Shown here piece by piece: positions 44,322 to 54,818 of a stretch of DNA of 64,000 bases. Numbering within the stretch: position 1 is the first letter of the stretch; the number at the start of each line of letters is the position of its first letter. This DNA comes from Punctularia strigosozonata HHB-11173 SS5 (taxonomy: Eukaryota; Basidiomycota; Agaricomycetes; Corticiales; Punctulariaceae). The notes beneath the pieces were generated by a model that searched no databases, had not been told where the DNA came from, and saw nothing but the letters and a program-made list of their open reading frames with translations. The stretch lies in contig NW_006767433.1 of NCBI RefSeq assembly GCF_000264995.1, forward strand, positions 1,003,333 through 1,067,332, read 5' to 3'. The position numbers and the translations under genes are program-made.

Positions 44322-44944
44322 GTCACGTGAGAGGGGTCCATAGCGCCTGCAATTCCGCAGTTCATGGCAAAGTAAGTATCTCATATGAAAGCTGCGAGCT
44401 GTAGCATCATGAGGAATATTTTTTGGAGCAAAATGAACCGGAGGGCAGCGTCAGTGAGACATTTTGTAAACGAGGTCGCCAGGTCGCCTCTATCACTCCT
44501 TGATGCACCGCTTACTGATGCCTCCGGTTACCCGGTGTGACTGTTCGAGTCACAGAATGTATTGGCGCGCGGTCAGTTGGCCGACGCGCGTCGGGCTCAG
44601 ATGGGGTTCAAGCCTGAAAATGCAAGCTATGGACCCGGCATCGACGATTTGGAACTTGGTGTCATAGCAAAAAATGTAGCCAGGATGGTGTTTCATAAGG
44701 AAGAGTCGAAAAAAATGCGACTGCCAGTGATGTTGAGAGCAGTTCTGGGCCCAACTCCTTAGCGCGATGTGCCAGAATGTTCATTCTCAGGCACTCGATG
44801 ATTTTTCAAAAATCGACCATTTGCCCCACGGACTAGAAAACTTGATACATTCTTGCAACAGTATGAAGGTACACTCTGAATTAATTATAAGAGGGTTCAG
44901 AGCCAGTGAAAGGCAGGAGAGCCGATTGCATCAAGGAGTGATAG

Positions 44945-44969
44945 TGCATCAAGGAGTGATTCAACACTG
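44945..44969 (-). repeat. MITE right terminal inverted repeat
   Basis: Partner of 44297-44321, followed by the second TA. Confidence 0.7.
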
Positions 44970-44971
44970 TA

Positions 44972-46208
44972 GCATGTATTTCCTTTCCGTGGTACACGTT
45001 AGAGAGATCAGGGGACGTATTCATATCCCATCAGGGTCCGACAAAGAGAGCACAAGTGACGTGATGACAAGATCGCGGCAGAGGTTGGCATGCATTTGTT
45101 TTAGAATGTTTATATCGAGGTCCCAAGGCCTGGACAGTGTTGTTACAGAGCTCACGCGTTCATGGAAGCCGCTTGGTTCCTTGGTAGCGAATCGTCGTCC
45201 TCTTTTCGAAGACGCGTTGACACCGCAGTAGCTGCACATTCCCACGGTCCCGTGGCTTGCACTGAGCCCTCTAGATCTCCGAGAACTTGAAACAGTGAGC
45301 TCGAGCTTGAGTCCATGTTGATGAACATTTCTTTGTACTTCAAGCTCTGCCACTCGATGGTCGTGATTTGTCTGAATCCCTTTGCATGGCTGTTGCTTCG
45401 ACTCCGAGCCCGAGGATGCACCTAGGTCCCCGCCAGCGCTGCCAGTGCATGCGCACATGCTCTACGATGCTAGCTGTTCTAGTCGTGTGAGTGTGCGCAA
45501 TACGAGATCTTCCCGAAGCAACGGGTAAGAAATAGAAGGTGTCTTGTTGCTGAACCAGTAACATCAGCGCACATTCTTATACTAGTCATCCCGGCGACAC
45601 CTCTTCGAGACTCTGAGCCCCGTGCGCGTCCCGCCTTGGGCAAGGCCTCTCGCTTCATGTGTCCCATGTTACTGATTTTGGAGCAACCCTCGTTTGTTTT
45701 TAGCGCATATAGTTCAAACACGCAATAGCGGCGCGGGCGATGCGGGTACGCTCTCGCGCTGGTCTCGATGCCGAAGGTTCCAGGACGTTTTTGAGTTCCC
45801 GGTTGAATTGGTACCCGCATCGTCCAGGGGAAGATCTGAGGCCGATCAACGGTTCGCGATTCTCCAGCACATTGGTGTCGACTATATGCGGTAACCTGTC
45901 GGTCGAATCCCGGATGAGAGGAGCACTGGCCTTATGCTAGAGTCGGCTTCCATTCATGTCCGACTGGGTGACTGACGCTTGATAGCACCCGCAGCGAAGA
46001 ATGTCGAAGTCCAGCATCTTATAAATTTCATCGTTGCAGAGATTCTTTATCTTCGTTCCCGAACGCCTCCTATACCTCCGGCCCCTGCACACCTCTACTC
46101 CTCGACCCATCACTCCTTTAAACTACCATCACATGGACACAAAGGCGCAGGCGGTGACTTGACCATGACATCCGATAGTACATATTGCTGACTGCATTCG
46201 ACAGACAA
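44972..46208. other. intergenic region
   Basis: About 1.2 kb. A minus-strand frame at 45021-45458 starts about 120 bp after a weak TATA-like gtataaga (about 45577), and overlapping frames contain Ser runs, but the conserved family last exon is absent. Not called. Confidence 0.35.
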
Positions 46209-46542
46209 TGCAAGAACATGTTATGCGGTCAGAGGAGACGGCGTCGATTAAAACCACACTTCGTCGCATCCCCTTCCTCAGACTTCATTCATTCTCGGCA
46301 TGTCGAGTGGATTGTATGTTAACGCAAAGCACTCACGCAACACTTCATCATATAGAGCGTCTCGTCGTCTCGTAGCCAATCTTCCTCCTATCTTATATCG
46401 GAGTCCGGAATGCCCGTGAGCGAACCTGGTGCCTACATCTTTGTAAGAGACTTCTGACCTACTTTAGGCCGAGATGCTCGACGAAGATGACTGCGCATGG
46501 GGATCGCCTCCGAAACGTTCGCAGCGCTACAGGAAGCCTTGA
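46209..46542 (+). CDS. small LDED-AWG family protein, copy 3
   Basis: Three exons, introns phase 0: 46209-46313, 46356-46415, 46468-46542, giving about 79 residues. Exon 2 reads SVSSSRSQSSSYLISESGMP. The last exon is AEMLDEDDCAWGSPPKRSQR followed by YRKP. Exons 2 and 3 are well supported by phase and by similarity to the other copies. Exon 1 (starting MQEHVMRSEETASIK) is less certain because another ATG lies 10 bp downstream in a different phase. A weak tttaaa lies about 90 bp upstream. It is on the opposite strand from the neighbouring copies. Confidence 0.6.
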
Positions 46543-46880
46543 AAACTCCTGACTCCGGGGATAGTGATTTGCTTTGTGGACATGATGAAACTAGAGCATA
46601 GAGGCATTGAGCTATGTAGAAGGCCGGGAATCTAGATACGTTCGCGCGCATCATGATGTACACTCATTCAGGGAGCTATTCTGCATGGATATTGCTCTAC
46701 ATAAACTTCACTCGCTTCAGGGCGGTTTCAGGGTCATCCACTTTCCTAGAGTCATCGAAGATGGTAAGGATTGATTCAACACGTATTATCTATCGGCACA
46801 CTACAGCTAGCTACCTCCACGAAAGTTTCACGAACGCCCATTGGTAGAGATACAATTGTCCAAATTGCAAGGCACACAAG

Positions 46881-47835
46881 ATAAGAATGCCCAAGAGAAA
46901 TAACCAGCACCAGGCTCAAATAGGACAGATATTACTGCGCCAAGGCCTGGAAGTATGTTTCGATAAGTTGAACTTTCAGTGCATGTGCTTGCGCTGGCGG
47001 CGAGAAGGGCGAGATCCCCAAGCTTGGTCATCCTCGTCCAGCGTCTCAGCCTAATCCCCAGACGTTGAGCTTGAATTTTTCGCGAAAATATGGCGCAACT
47101 TACGATTACGGGCATGCTCGACGCTTTCGAAATCGACGAATCTGATGATGATGATGACTGCCAGACGCTTGAGCACACGCGTTCACGGGAGGTGCGGTCA
47201 CCTACTCACCGGCATAGAGTATCCCAGCTTCATGGGCTTTACGCTCTGGAAGCTCAAAGTTGACGAATTCGCACTGGTACCACTGGCAAGGGAGCGCCGT
47301 TTGGAGGCCTAGATAGTAATATGTAAGTTCATGCCGATTGGGCGTGCTCCATAATTCGGGACATACCTTGCTCGAGAGCGAGAAGGTCGACAAGGAGAAC
47401 GAGGAAGGCATCAGGATGTTCAGTGCGCGATGAGGTATGTGTATGTAGGATGATATCGATGCGGGTTGGGACAACGAACTTGACTGGGGCCGGGACGATG
47501 CTCGACCCTCCATTTACATCAGGAAAGTCCCCCCGTGCTCAGCAGACAGTAATTAGTGACTAGTGGTGTGAATCCTGCTAATGGTACTAATAATGCAGCA
47601 AGCTTGTAGTGGCAGAGGCTGCTCAGCATACTAATGCTCATAATCTTGACTAAGCATAGTAGCATGACTGGCCATGAACTTGTTTGGATTTGAAGGGTAC
47701 ATCACTACTGTAGACAGATATTATTATATGATAGTAAGAGATGTTGTGAATAGAAATGAGATGCTGGCCAAGGCACAACATAATGTGATGTAGGTATGCC
47801 GGTCTGTGAAGCAATTCACATAAAAATTGTCACAT
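46881..47835. repeat. left copy of a 955 bp duplication flanking the N gap
   Basis: Identical by eye to 48092-49046 at a constant offset of 1211. It contains small-family copy 4 and the 3' end of the transposase. It ends exactly at the first N. Confidence 0.9.
46976..47411 (-). CDS. small LDED-AWG family protein, copy 4
   Basis: Four exons, introns phase 0: 47411-47367, 47308-47210, 47157-47104, 47050-46976, giving 90 residues. Exon 1 is MPSSFSLSTFSLSSK, matching the MPS...SK form of copy 5. Exon 2 starts ASKRRSLASGTSANSSTLSF. Exon 3 is SSSSSDSSISKASSMPVI. The last exon is AETLDEDDQAWGSRPSRRQR then KHMH. An in-frame upstream ATG at 47513 could add 34 residues, but the shorter start agrees with copy 5. 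No clear TATA lies at the expected distance; only a weak tgtaaat near 47515. Transposon sequence begins within about 200 bp upstream and may have replaced its promoter. Confidence 0.7.
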
Positions 47836-48091
47836 NNNNNNNNNNNNNNNNNNNNNNNNNNNNNNNNNNNNNNNNNNNNNNNNNNNNNNNNNNNNNNNNN
47901 NNNNNNNNNNNNNNNNNNNNNNNNNNNNNNNNNNNNNNNNNNNNNNNNNNNNNNNNNNNNNNNNNNNNNNNNNNNNNNNNNNNNNNNNNNNNNNNNNNNN
48001 NNNNNNNNNNNNNNNNNNNNNNNNNNNNNNNNNNNNNNNNNNNNNNNNNNNNNNNNNNNNNNNNNNNNNNNNNNNNNNNNNNNNNNNNNNN
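47836..48091. other. assembly gap (256 N)
   Basis: A run of N between two copies of the same 955 bp. Open frames drawn through it have no meaning. Confidence 1.
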
Positions 48092-49046
48092 ATAAGAATG
48101 CCCAAGAGAAATAACCAGCACCAGGCTCAAATAGGACAGATATTACTGCGCCAAGGCCTGGAAGTATGTTTCGATAAGTTGAACTTTCAGTGCATGTGCT
48201 TGCGCTGGCGGCGAGAAGGGCGAGATCCCCAAGCTTGGTCATCCTCGTCCAGCGTCTCAGCCTAATCCCCAGACGTTGAGCTTGAATTTTTCGCGAAAAT
48301 ATGGCGCAACTTACGATTACGGGCATGCTCGACGCTTTCGAAATCGACGAATCTGATGATGATGATGACTGCCAGACGCTTGAGCACACGCGTTCACGGG
48401 AGGTGCGGTCACCTACTCACCGGCATAGAGTATCCCAGCTTCATGGGCTTTACGCTCTGGAAGCTCAAAGTTGACGAATTCGCACTGGTACCACTGGCAA
48501 GGGAGCGCCGTTTGGAGGCCTAGATAGTAATATGTAAGTTCATGCCGATTGGGCGTGCTCCATAATTCGGGACATACCTTGCTCGAGAGCGAGAAGGTCG
48601 ACAAGGAGAACGAGGAAGGCATCAGGATGTTCAGTGCGCGATGAGGTATGTGTATGTAGGATGATATCGATGCGGGTTGGGACAACGAACTTGACTGGGG
48701 CCGGGACGATGCTCGACCCTCCATTTACATCAGGAAAGTCCCCCCGTGCTCAGCAGACAGTAATTAGTGACTAGTGGTGTGAATCCTGCTAATGGTACTA
48801 ATAATGCAGCAAGCTTGTAGTGGCAGAGGCTGCTCAGCATACTAATGCTCATAATCTTGACTAAGCATAGTAGCATGACTGGCCATGAACTTGTTTGGAT
48901 TTGAAGGGTACATCACTACTGTAGACAGATATTATTATATGATAGTAAGAGATGTTGTGAATAGAAATGAGATGCTGGCCAAGGCACAACATAATGTGAT
49001 GTAGGTATGCCGGTCTGTGAAGCAATTCACATAAAAATTGTCACAT
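48092..49046. repeat. right copy of the 955 bp duplication
   Basis: Starts at the first base after the N run and matches 46881-47835. It continues without a break into the transposase gene. This is best explained as two contig ends that overlap but were not merged. Confidence 0.9.
48187..48622 (-). CDS. small LDED-AWG family protein, duplicate of copy 4 (probable assembly artefact)
   Basis: The same gene as 46976-47411 at an offset of 1211, with the same exons. It is probably not a separate locus, so it should not be counted as a sixth family member. Confidence 0.5.
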
Positions 49047-52000
49047 TCATCAAGGACATTGAAGCTGGTCCACTGTAAGGGAACTTCAGGTCCGAAACAT
49101 GGAATAAGGTGGACACTGCGGTAAATGCACTGTATGTCAATCACCGATGCAAGCCGGCGATTGTTCTGGTAGGAACGTCGAATCTTATACATTCCATGTG
49201 ATGAATGTGGCCTGGCTGCAAAGGGTGTGAACCATTCGACATATGCCAGGTGCTTTGGCGGTGGTGGACCTGGATGACTTGTATTTGAAGGAAACCAGCG
49301 TTCAATAGCATGTTGGGGAAGTGTAAATATTGCTCGGACTTGAGCAACCCGGTAAGCTATGATGCACTATTGTCAATGCCCTAACACATAGTGTGTAACA
49401 TGCTCTCAGAACTTACGATGAATGTGGCGTCCAGCTCTTGACTCATCCTTTACTAGGACAGTGTCAAACCGTCCAGGGATCAGTTGTCCACGTGTGTTCT
49501 TGCGTGAAGGCTGGGCATCAATAGCATCATATATGCTGCCATTGTTGTCCCTAAACTTCAGATGATGGAACACAGGAACCCGTCGAAATGGAATGAGCAG
49601 ATTTTCTGCAGCATGACGTATCTGTGAGGTTGACCATGAGGGATTCTTGTAACCAATGATGAAATCTGCAAGGGCATCTCCGAAGTCATGTGTCCCGTAG
49701 TTGTCTGTCAGTGAGTCAAGTGAGACCGCCTTTACTGAGGGATATTTAGATGCTGTCGGGTGCAAATGAAGGCATGATTCCTGATTGTCTCTTGATGAAT
49801 CTAAAGGGTTCAATCTTGCTGATATATGTGTGCTGTGGCGCTGTATTTTCTCCCGCCGCTCGAGCCAACCTGTCATCTGTGGGTACTCATCGCGGTGATT
49901 TGTTGAACGATATGCCTCTTTGGCGAGGTCAATGTGTAGACGCTCAGACATCTCTGTGTTGTAGTTGTCTGTGGTGCCAAAGTTCATGATTCCTTCATAG
50001 TAATGCGACATACTATGAAGCTTGGGAAGATTGAAATTTTTCCGAATCCCAAGTTCGACAAAGATCTGCTTGTTTGAGTGAAATATCTTCAATGAGTCTT
50101 GCATAACTGTGAGAGTGTCTGCAGATTGGACAGGAAGCTGTGCAATGTAGAGGAAATCCAAGGCTGCACGAGTAGCAGTTATGAGACGTGTTGGTGACTG
50201 TCCAGAAGGAAGGGGTAGATCAACGATGAGACCAAGGAGTATGGCACAAATTTGACGGTGCTCCTTTCCTGTGATTCTGCTGAGTGAGGTGATACCATTG
50301 GTGAATATCCGTGTGCAGTGATTTAAGGGCATCCGTTGGCACCGTGCATCAATCTCGTGCGCACCGAATATCTCCTTGAGCCATGCGATGAGATGTTTTA
50401 TGAGACCTTGATACAGCTGATGGAGAATGTCTGGGGTGATTGAAACATAGATGTTGTGATATGGAAGGTCCTTCCAGAAAGGCCGCGCTACTGGTTTGAT
50501 GCCTAAATGATTGCATGCATGAACGAAACCTGTTGGATCACGTGGATAGAGCTCGAGTGCTTGAAGAATGGCTTCGATATCATGTTTAGGGCAGCCAGAC
50601 GAGGTGTGGGGATTACCCGTAGGATTGTGTGGAGGGGGTTCACCCAGTTGATCATGAGGGGTTGTGCCTTTAGGACAGTGTCCGTGTTTTGTGGCAGTAG
50701 CTGCGCACTGCTCTGGGTAGTCACCAACAAAAATTGCAAAGATTGGATGACACCTGTGGATAGCACCACTTGCTCTTGTCATAGGGATCCCTGTTTCGCC
50801 ATAGGTAATGATGGGCTCCAAGATTCTTGCAACCGCACCATGAAAGAGATTTCCTAGTGCTCGACGGCGGCTTGCATCTCCTCGAACATGTTCAAGGCGA
50901 GCAGTCGGCAAATAACCTAGGAGTATCTGAGCATGCTTCGATGGCTTCGAACGTATATGCTTGGGAATATTGCCAATTGTCAGATAAATGGGATAGGCTG
51001 ACTTGTTTCGGAAGAGTGTAAGCTGTGTCTTATCCGAAGAGATGATAAGCGGAACAATTGTAGCACCAGGCTTTGCTGCCTCGAGATCAACCTAACACAG
51101 ATGTCTAAGATCAACTTATGTGTAGCATTGGCTGACGAACCTGTGTATCCCACCACCACATGCCCGTGTGCATGTCATGGTACACACGTTTCTGCTTGCT
51201 TGAATCTGTATAGTGCCGTTCAGGCTGCAAGATGAGATTGGGATCAAAGTTTGGGTCGCCAAACAAGGCTCTGACACATTGAATGATGTCCCGATAGTAG
51301 ACGTCATATGACTGGCCTGCGACTTCTATCTGATCACGAAGGAATGGGGGGCGATTACTTGGTAGCTTGTTGTCGATGATACGATTGAGCTCGGGAGTGT
51401 TTTTAAATGATAAGTTGAGTGCATCAGCAACCTTTGAACGCATAGTAAGTATGAATATGAATGAAATAGAGCGAAGAACATACCCCATCGATAGCCAGGA
51501 GCTCAGAGAATGCGGTTGAGCCTGGTCCTCGCAGCTTTGCCCATTGTGCTATTTCCCAATCCATCTTAGAGATGAATGGTGCATAGACATTTTCATGATC
51601 TGGTACAATTGATGGATTCAAAGTATGGATCGACTGCTGATAAGCCTCATTTGCACGTGGGGCACCATGTGACATGGGTGCGCCAGCAGTAGGTATAGGA
51701 AAGCGTACAATGGTTGGGGGGGTTACAGGACTATGCCCTGTGGTAGTAGGCCTAGATAGCCCCGGTGCGCCTGCAGATTGGGCAGACATTTGTGGATCAT
51801 TACCAGGGAGTGATTGTGGGCCCATTGGTGCAGTTGCCCCTGATGACAAGGGTTCCCGGTGTACGTGAAGCAGATCTTCCATGTCCTGGCTATCGTCAAA
51901 ATTATCGTCATGCCTGCAGTAATATTTACTCAATCCATATTTCATGTAACAGCTTAGGAGCTTCACAGACTCACGGTTCATGGTCTTCCCCTGGTTCCAC

Positions 52001-52313
52001 TTCTTCAGCCTCGAGGCCGAAGTCCGCAGGGTGCTGGTATGTACCGAAGTAATCGGTGAATATTGCCTATGTGTAATTGAGAGTACATCGATGATCACAT
52101 CACTACTAGATATACTTGATTTGCTTGAGATGACGAGTCTCCTGGGGCACTTGAGCTCGTTGATGTCGATCCACCCATTGCACTCGGAAATGCACGGGCA
52201 TACGCGGCCTCCCAGACAGCTCTACATCGTAAATCTGATGTGATTGAGAGATGCCGCTTCCGATCACTTGCTCTACGAAAGGTTTTACCACATCCCTCGC
52301 ATGTATTCGACAT
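48935..52313 (-). CDS. Plavaka (KDZ superfamily) transposase
   Basis: The start at 52313 gives MSNTCEGCGKTFRRASDRKR, a C2H2 zinc finger common at the N-terminus of this family. A disordered linker (about 51900-51600) precedes NVYAPFISKMDWEIAQWAKL. The core follows with GQSYDVYYRDIIQCVRALFG, HTGMWWWDTQ, TIGNIPKHIRSKPSKHAQIL, LGYLPT, FVGDYPEQ, KDLPYHNIYVSITPDILHQL (the DxLHQ motif of the RNase H-fold core), LPKLHSMSHYYEGI and DNYNTEMSERLHIDLAKEAY. The C-terminal piece HLIPCFGPEVPLQWTSFNVL and NCFTDRHTYITL matches the usual ending. At least five introns are present. Members move by cut-and-paste; activity cannot be judged here. Confidence 0.85.
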
Positions 52314-52547
52314 TGCGCTGCCGCTGTATGCACGGAGATGAAGGGCAATGTGGTGGTAAGAGTAAAGATACGGACGATGTGTGAAGTTGATGCACCGCCA
52401 GATGGCCTGAGTCTCGGCGTGTCGCCTCTTCACCCTCCTCCTCGTTGTTGCGTGCTGGCATGCAATGGCTCCCATATTTATACCCGCTCTATTCAATCGA
52501 CTCTCCAAGCTCTCTTTTCCCCTTTCTCATTCCCTACCCTATTTATT
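52314..52547. promoter_or_regulatory. bidirectional spacer of the Plavaka gene pair
   Basis: 234 bp between the two divergent ATGs, the only space available for both promoters. It is pyrimidine-rich before the plus-strand gene (ctcttttcccctttctc), as is usual for fungal start sites. No TATA was picked out with confidence. Confidence 0.5.
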
Positions 52548-54818
52548 ATGTCTGGACGCAAGCTGCGGAAGAAGGCGACTACAAGGACAGCTGACCATGC
52601 TGGCTCAGGCATGGACTCGACTCAGAACATCGCGCACACAAGGTCTACAGGTCGACGGGGCAAGAATTCGGGAGACAGCAATCCAACACTCACGGCCATC
52701 CTCACCCCTGCGCAGAAGGCTGCGCGAACACGAGCAGCAAATCGGGCAGCCAGAGAACATATTGCCGATGGTAAGCCTGAAATGCATCACCTCCCAGCCA
52801 TATTCTGATACTCTTTCACAGCCGTTCTGCCCAACGCAGTTGATGATGTACCAGCCATGGCTCGCAAGCGGCCGGAAACTGGGTCAGAAACCAGTGCACC
52901 GTCGACCGACATGCCAGCGGCAAAGCGTGTTCGCAATGGTCAGTACACCCTGTCATATCTTTGTGCATTGCTCATGCTTGAGTGGTGAGCAGATCGCCGT
53001 CCTCCACGCACCGCAATTCGTGACAACCCTGAGCATGATGCAGCTCAGGAGGTTATGGACCGCATGGCACTACATCCTCCTAGCCAGCCATCAGACACCG
53101 AAGGTAAGCTTATTGAATGCATGTTTCATTCATACTTAATACTACATGCATCTAGATGAAGACAATCACAGCCAGAAGACGGATGGCGAAGAGTCAGAGA
53201 CCGAATTGGAGGAGGACCCAGTGACTGACCTGATGGGACAGTCTGGTCGTCGCAATCTCCGACGCCAGCTTGCTCTTGAGGTATGTAGTGGATTATGGTG
53301 TACCTTATGGTGTACACGTCCCTTTCTGACTGCGCTTTGTTTTGTAGGAGATATCATGGGCCTCCGATAAACATCATGCTGTCCTGCAACCCGTCATCGC
53401 CCTCCAGTCCCGGTCAGCGGACTTGGCTGTTCCGTCTCCATCTCACTCGCCTGCAAGCTCGAACAGGACCCCTTCGCTCAGTTCATCGTCTTCGCAGACA
53501 CCGGAATTGCCGTTTACGCATTTCATCGATCCCGTTCTCCTCGAACAGTCCGAATCCGGTGCATCATCACCAGCACCAAACTCCTCATCATCCTGCATCT
53601 CGCAAGCGTCCACCCGTCGTCCATCCGCAAACATCCGGGCATCAGCCCGTGCAGCTTCGGCCACGCCTCAAGTAGCACACATGGCGGGTACATCACTCTT
53701 GCCACCACGATCGGTTTCTATGCCTTCCGCGGCCTCGATATCATCCGCTCCCCCTCCAGTTACCAGTACCTTTGTGTCGTCGACATCGGCTGCGGTCGCG
53801 GTTACCAGTCCCGGGCCTGGAGTGGTAGCGGTGGATAGGGTGCGGTTCTCTGCGGAGTCTCAGACCTTCAATGCTGGATGGCCCGACTGTACGTGGATCG
53901 AAGTACCGAAGAAGGGCAAGACTATCCTAATCACAGCTCAGCCTCAACATATACACAAGCTCCTCAACGATGCAACATACTATACTCACCTTTTCATGTG
54001 CTTTCACGATGCATTTCCTGACCACGATGCTCGCGCAGAGCTTCTTCAACGTGCGGTCAAGGCCGCCGTGGAGAAACTGCAAGCGTCAGTTCGGGACCCT
54101 TTTCTCCATCGTCTAGAAGCCCAGCCAACGTTCGCTGAGTACATGATGTCTTCGGTGAGCTTGGTACACAGTGTATGAAAGGATGCTTATCATTCCTCAT
54201 GAAGCCTCTGGGTCGCATCGGCATTCTTCGATCTGACATCAAGCAGTCGTGCGAAGCCGCTGTAGTCGGTCATTACGGACTGGTGTCGGGGTGCATGGAG
54301 CGCGTCATGGCCGAGCTCGACAAGGACAAGTACATCTATGCACGATCTCCCACTGTACGTACGTCTGTGCTACCGTCTGACCGATCTCACATGCTTGTCT
54401 AGAATGCGCGGCTCAAAGACCGGCCATTCCAACATCCCTGCATCATCGATCAACTCAGGACCCATTTCTTCGCGCATAGCCCTCGCAAGGGTCGCCCTCT
54501 CACCCAACGCTTCAACGATAATTTCATCTCAAGTGTCACCTGGGACGCTCGGAAGGAAATCCCGGCTCCTATGCTTGCCCTTATTGCAACTGCTGTCAGT
54601 GATCCGTGCCATGCCTCGCATTCAAGCTCACCTCGGCCTCGTAGATATACGCAGCCATACGCGAGTGGGAGACCGGTGAATGCGTTACCGAAGACTTCAC
54701 GGCCGACACGTACATGGACGTTTACAGCTCACACATGCTCACCCTTGCGGACATCAAGCAGGCATCGGAGCGGGCATATCATGGGATGATGGCAGGGTTA
54801 TACGAGGCTGCTTCGTGA
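52548..54818 (+). CDS. DUF6532 protein carried by the Plavaka element
   Basis: MSGRKLRKKATTRTADHAGS starts at 52548. Several small exons encode a basic then acidic disordered region (SQKTDGEESETELEEDPVTD) and a Ser-rich stretch. The conserved domain has HIHKLLNDATYYTHLFMCF, RIGILRSDIKQSCEAAVVGH, YGLVSGCMERVMAELDKDKY, DRPFQHPCIIDQLRTHFFAH, EIPAPMLALIATA, IYAAIREWETGE, DFTADTYMDVYSSHM and YHGMMAGLYEAAS. I recognise this as the DUF6532 domain, which is widespread in mushroom genomes and has no known biochemistry. Its position, head-to-head with the transposase, suggests an accessory transposon gene. A further short terminal exon is possible. Confidence 0.75.

Larger units (their letters stand above)
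44297..44969. mobile_element. non-autonomous Tc1/mariner-like MITE
   Basis: A 673 bp unit bounded by 25 bp inverted repeats (44297-44321 and 44945-44969; 23 of 25 positions match) that begin CAGTGTTCAACCACTCC. It is flanked on both sides by TA (44295-44296 and 44970-44971), the target duplication used by Tc1/mariner. There is no transposase inside. A second, inner inverted repeat of 17 bp (44491-44507 and 44927-44943) copies the TCACTCCTTGATGCA part of the ends, so the terminal motif is present twice on each side. Confidence 0.65.
48935..54818. mobile_element. Plavaka/KDZ-type DNA transposon (coding extent)
   Basis: A divergent gene pair: a KDZ-superfamily (Plavaka branch) transposase on the minus strand and a DUF6532 gene on the plus strand, 234 bp apart. 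I could not define terminal inverted repeats, so the span given is only the coding extent. The left end must lie between the transposase stop (48935) and small-family gene 4' (its ATG at 48622). Both genes are open across their recognisable domains, so the element could be intact. Confidence 0.7.

Noticed and set aside
45021-45458. Another small-family gene downstream of a TATA-like site at about 45577
   Set aside because: Ser-rich frames are present, but the diagnostic last exon and in-phase introns are missing.
46828-47178. A 116-codon minus-strand frame through the last two exons of small-family copy 4
   Set aside because: It reads through the last intron. Beyond it, the phase differs from the LDEDD-AWG frame conserved in five loci.
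47724-48389. Open frames spanning the N run
   Set aside because: N bases translate without stops, so these frames are artefacts of the gap.
48187-48622. A sixth member of the small family
   Set aside because: It lies in the second of two matching 955 bp copies on either side of an assembly gap and is most likely the same locus as copy 4.
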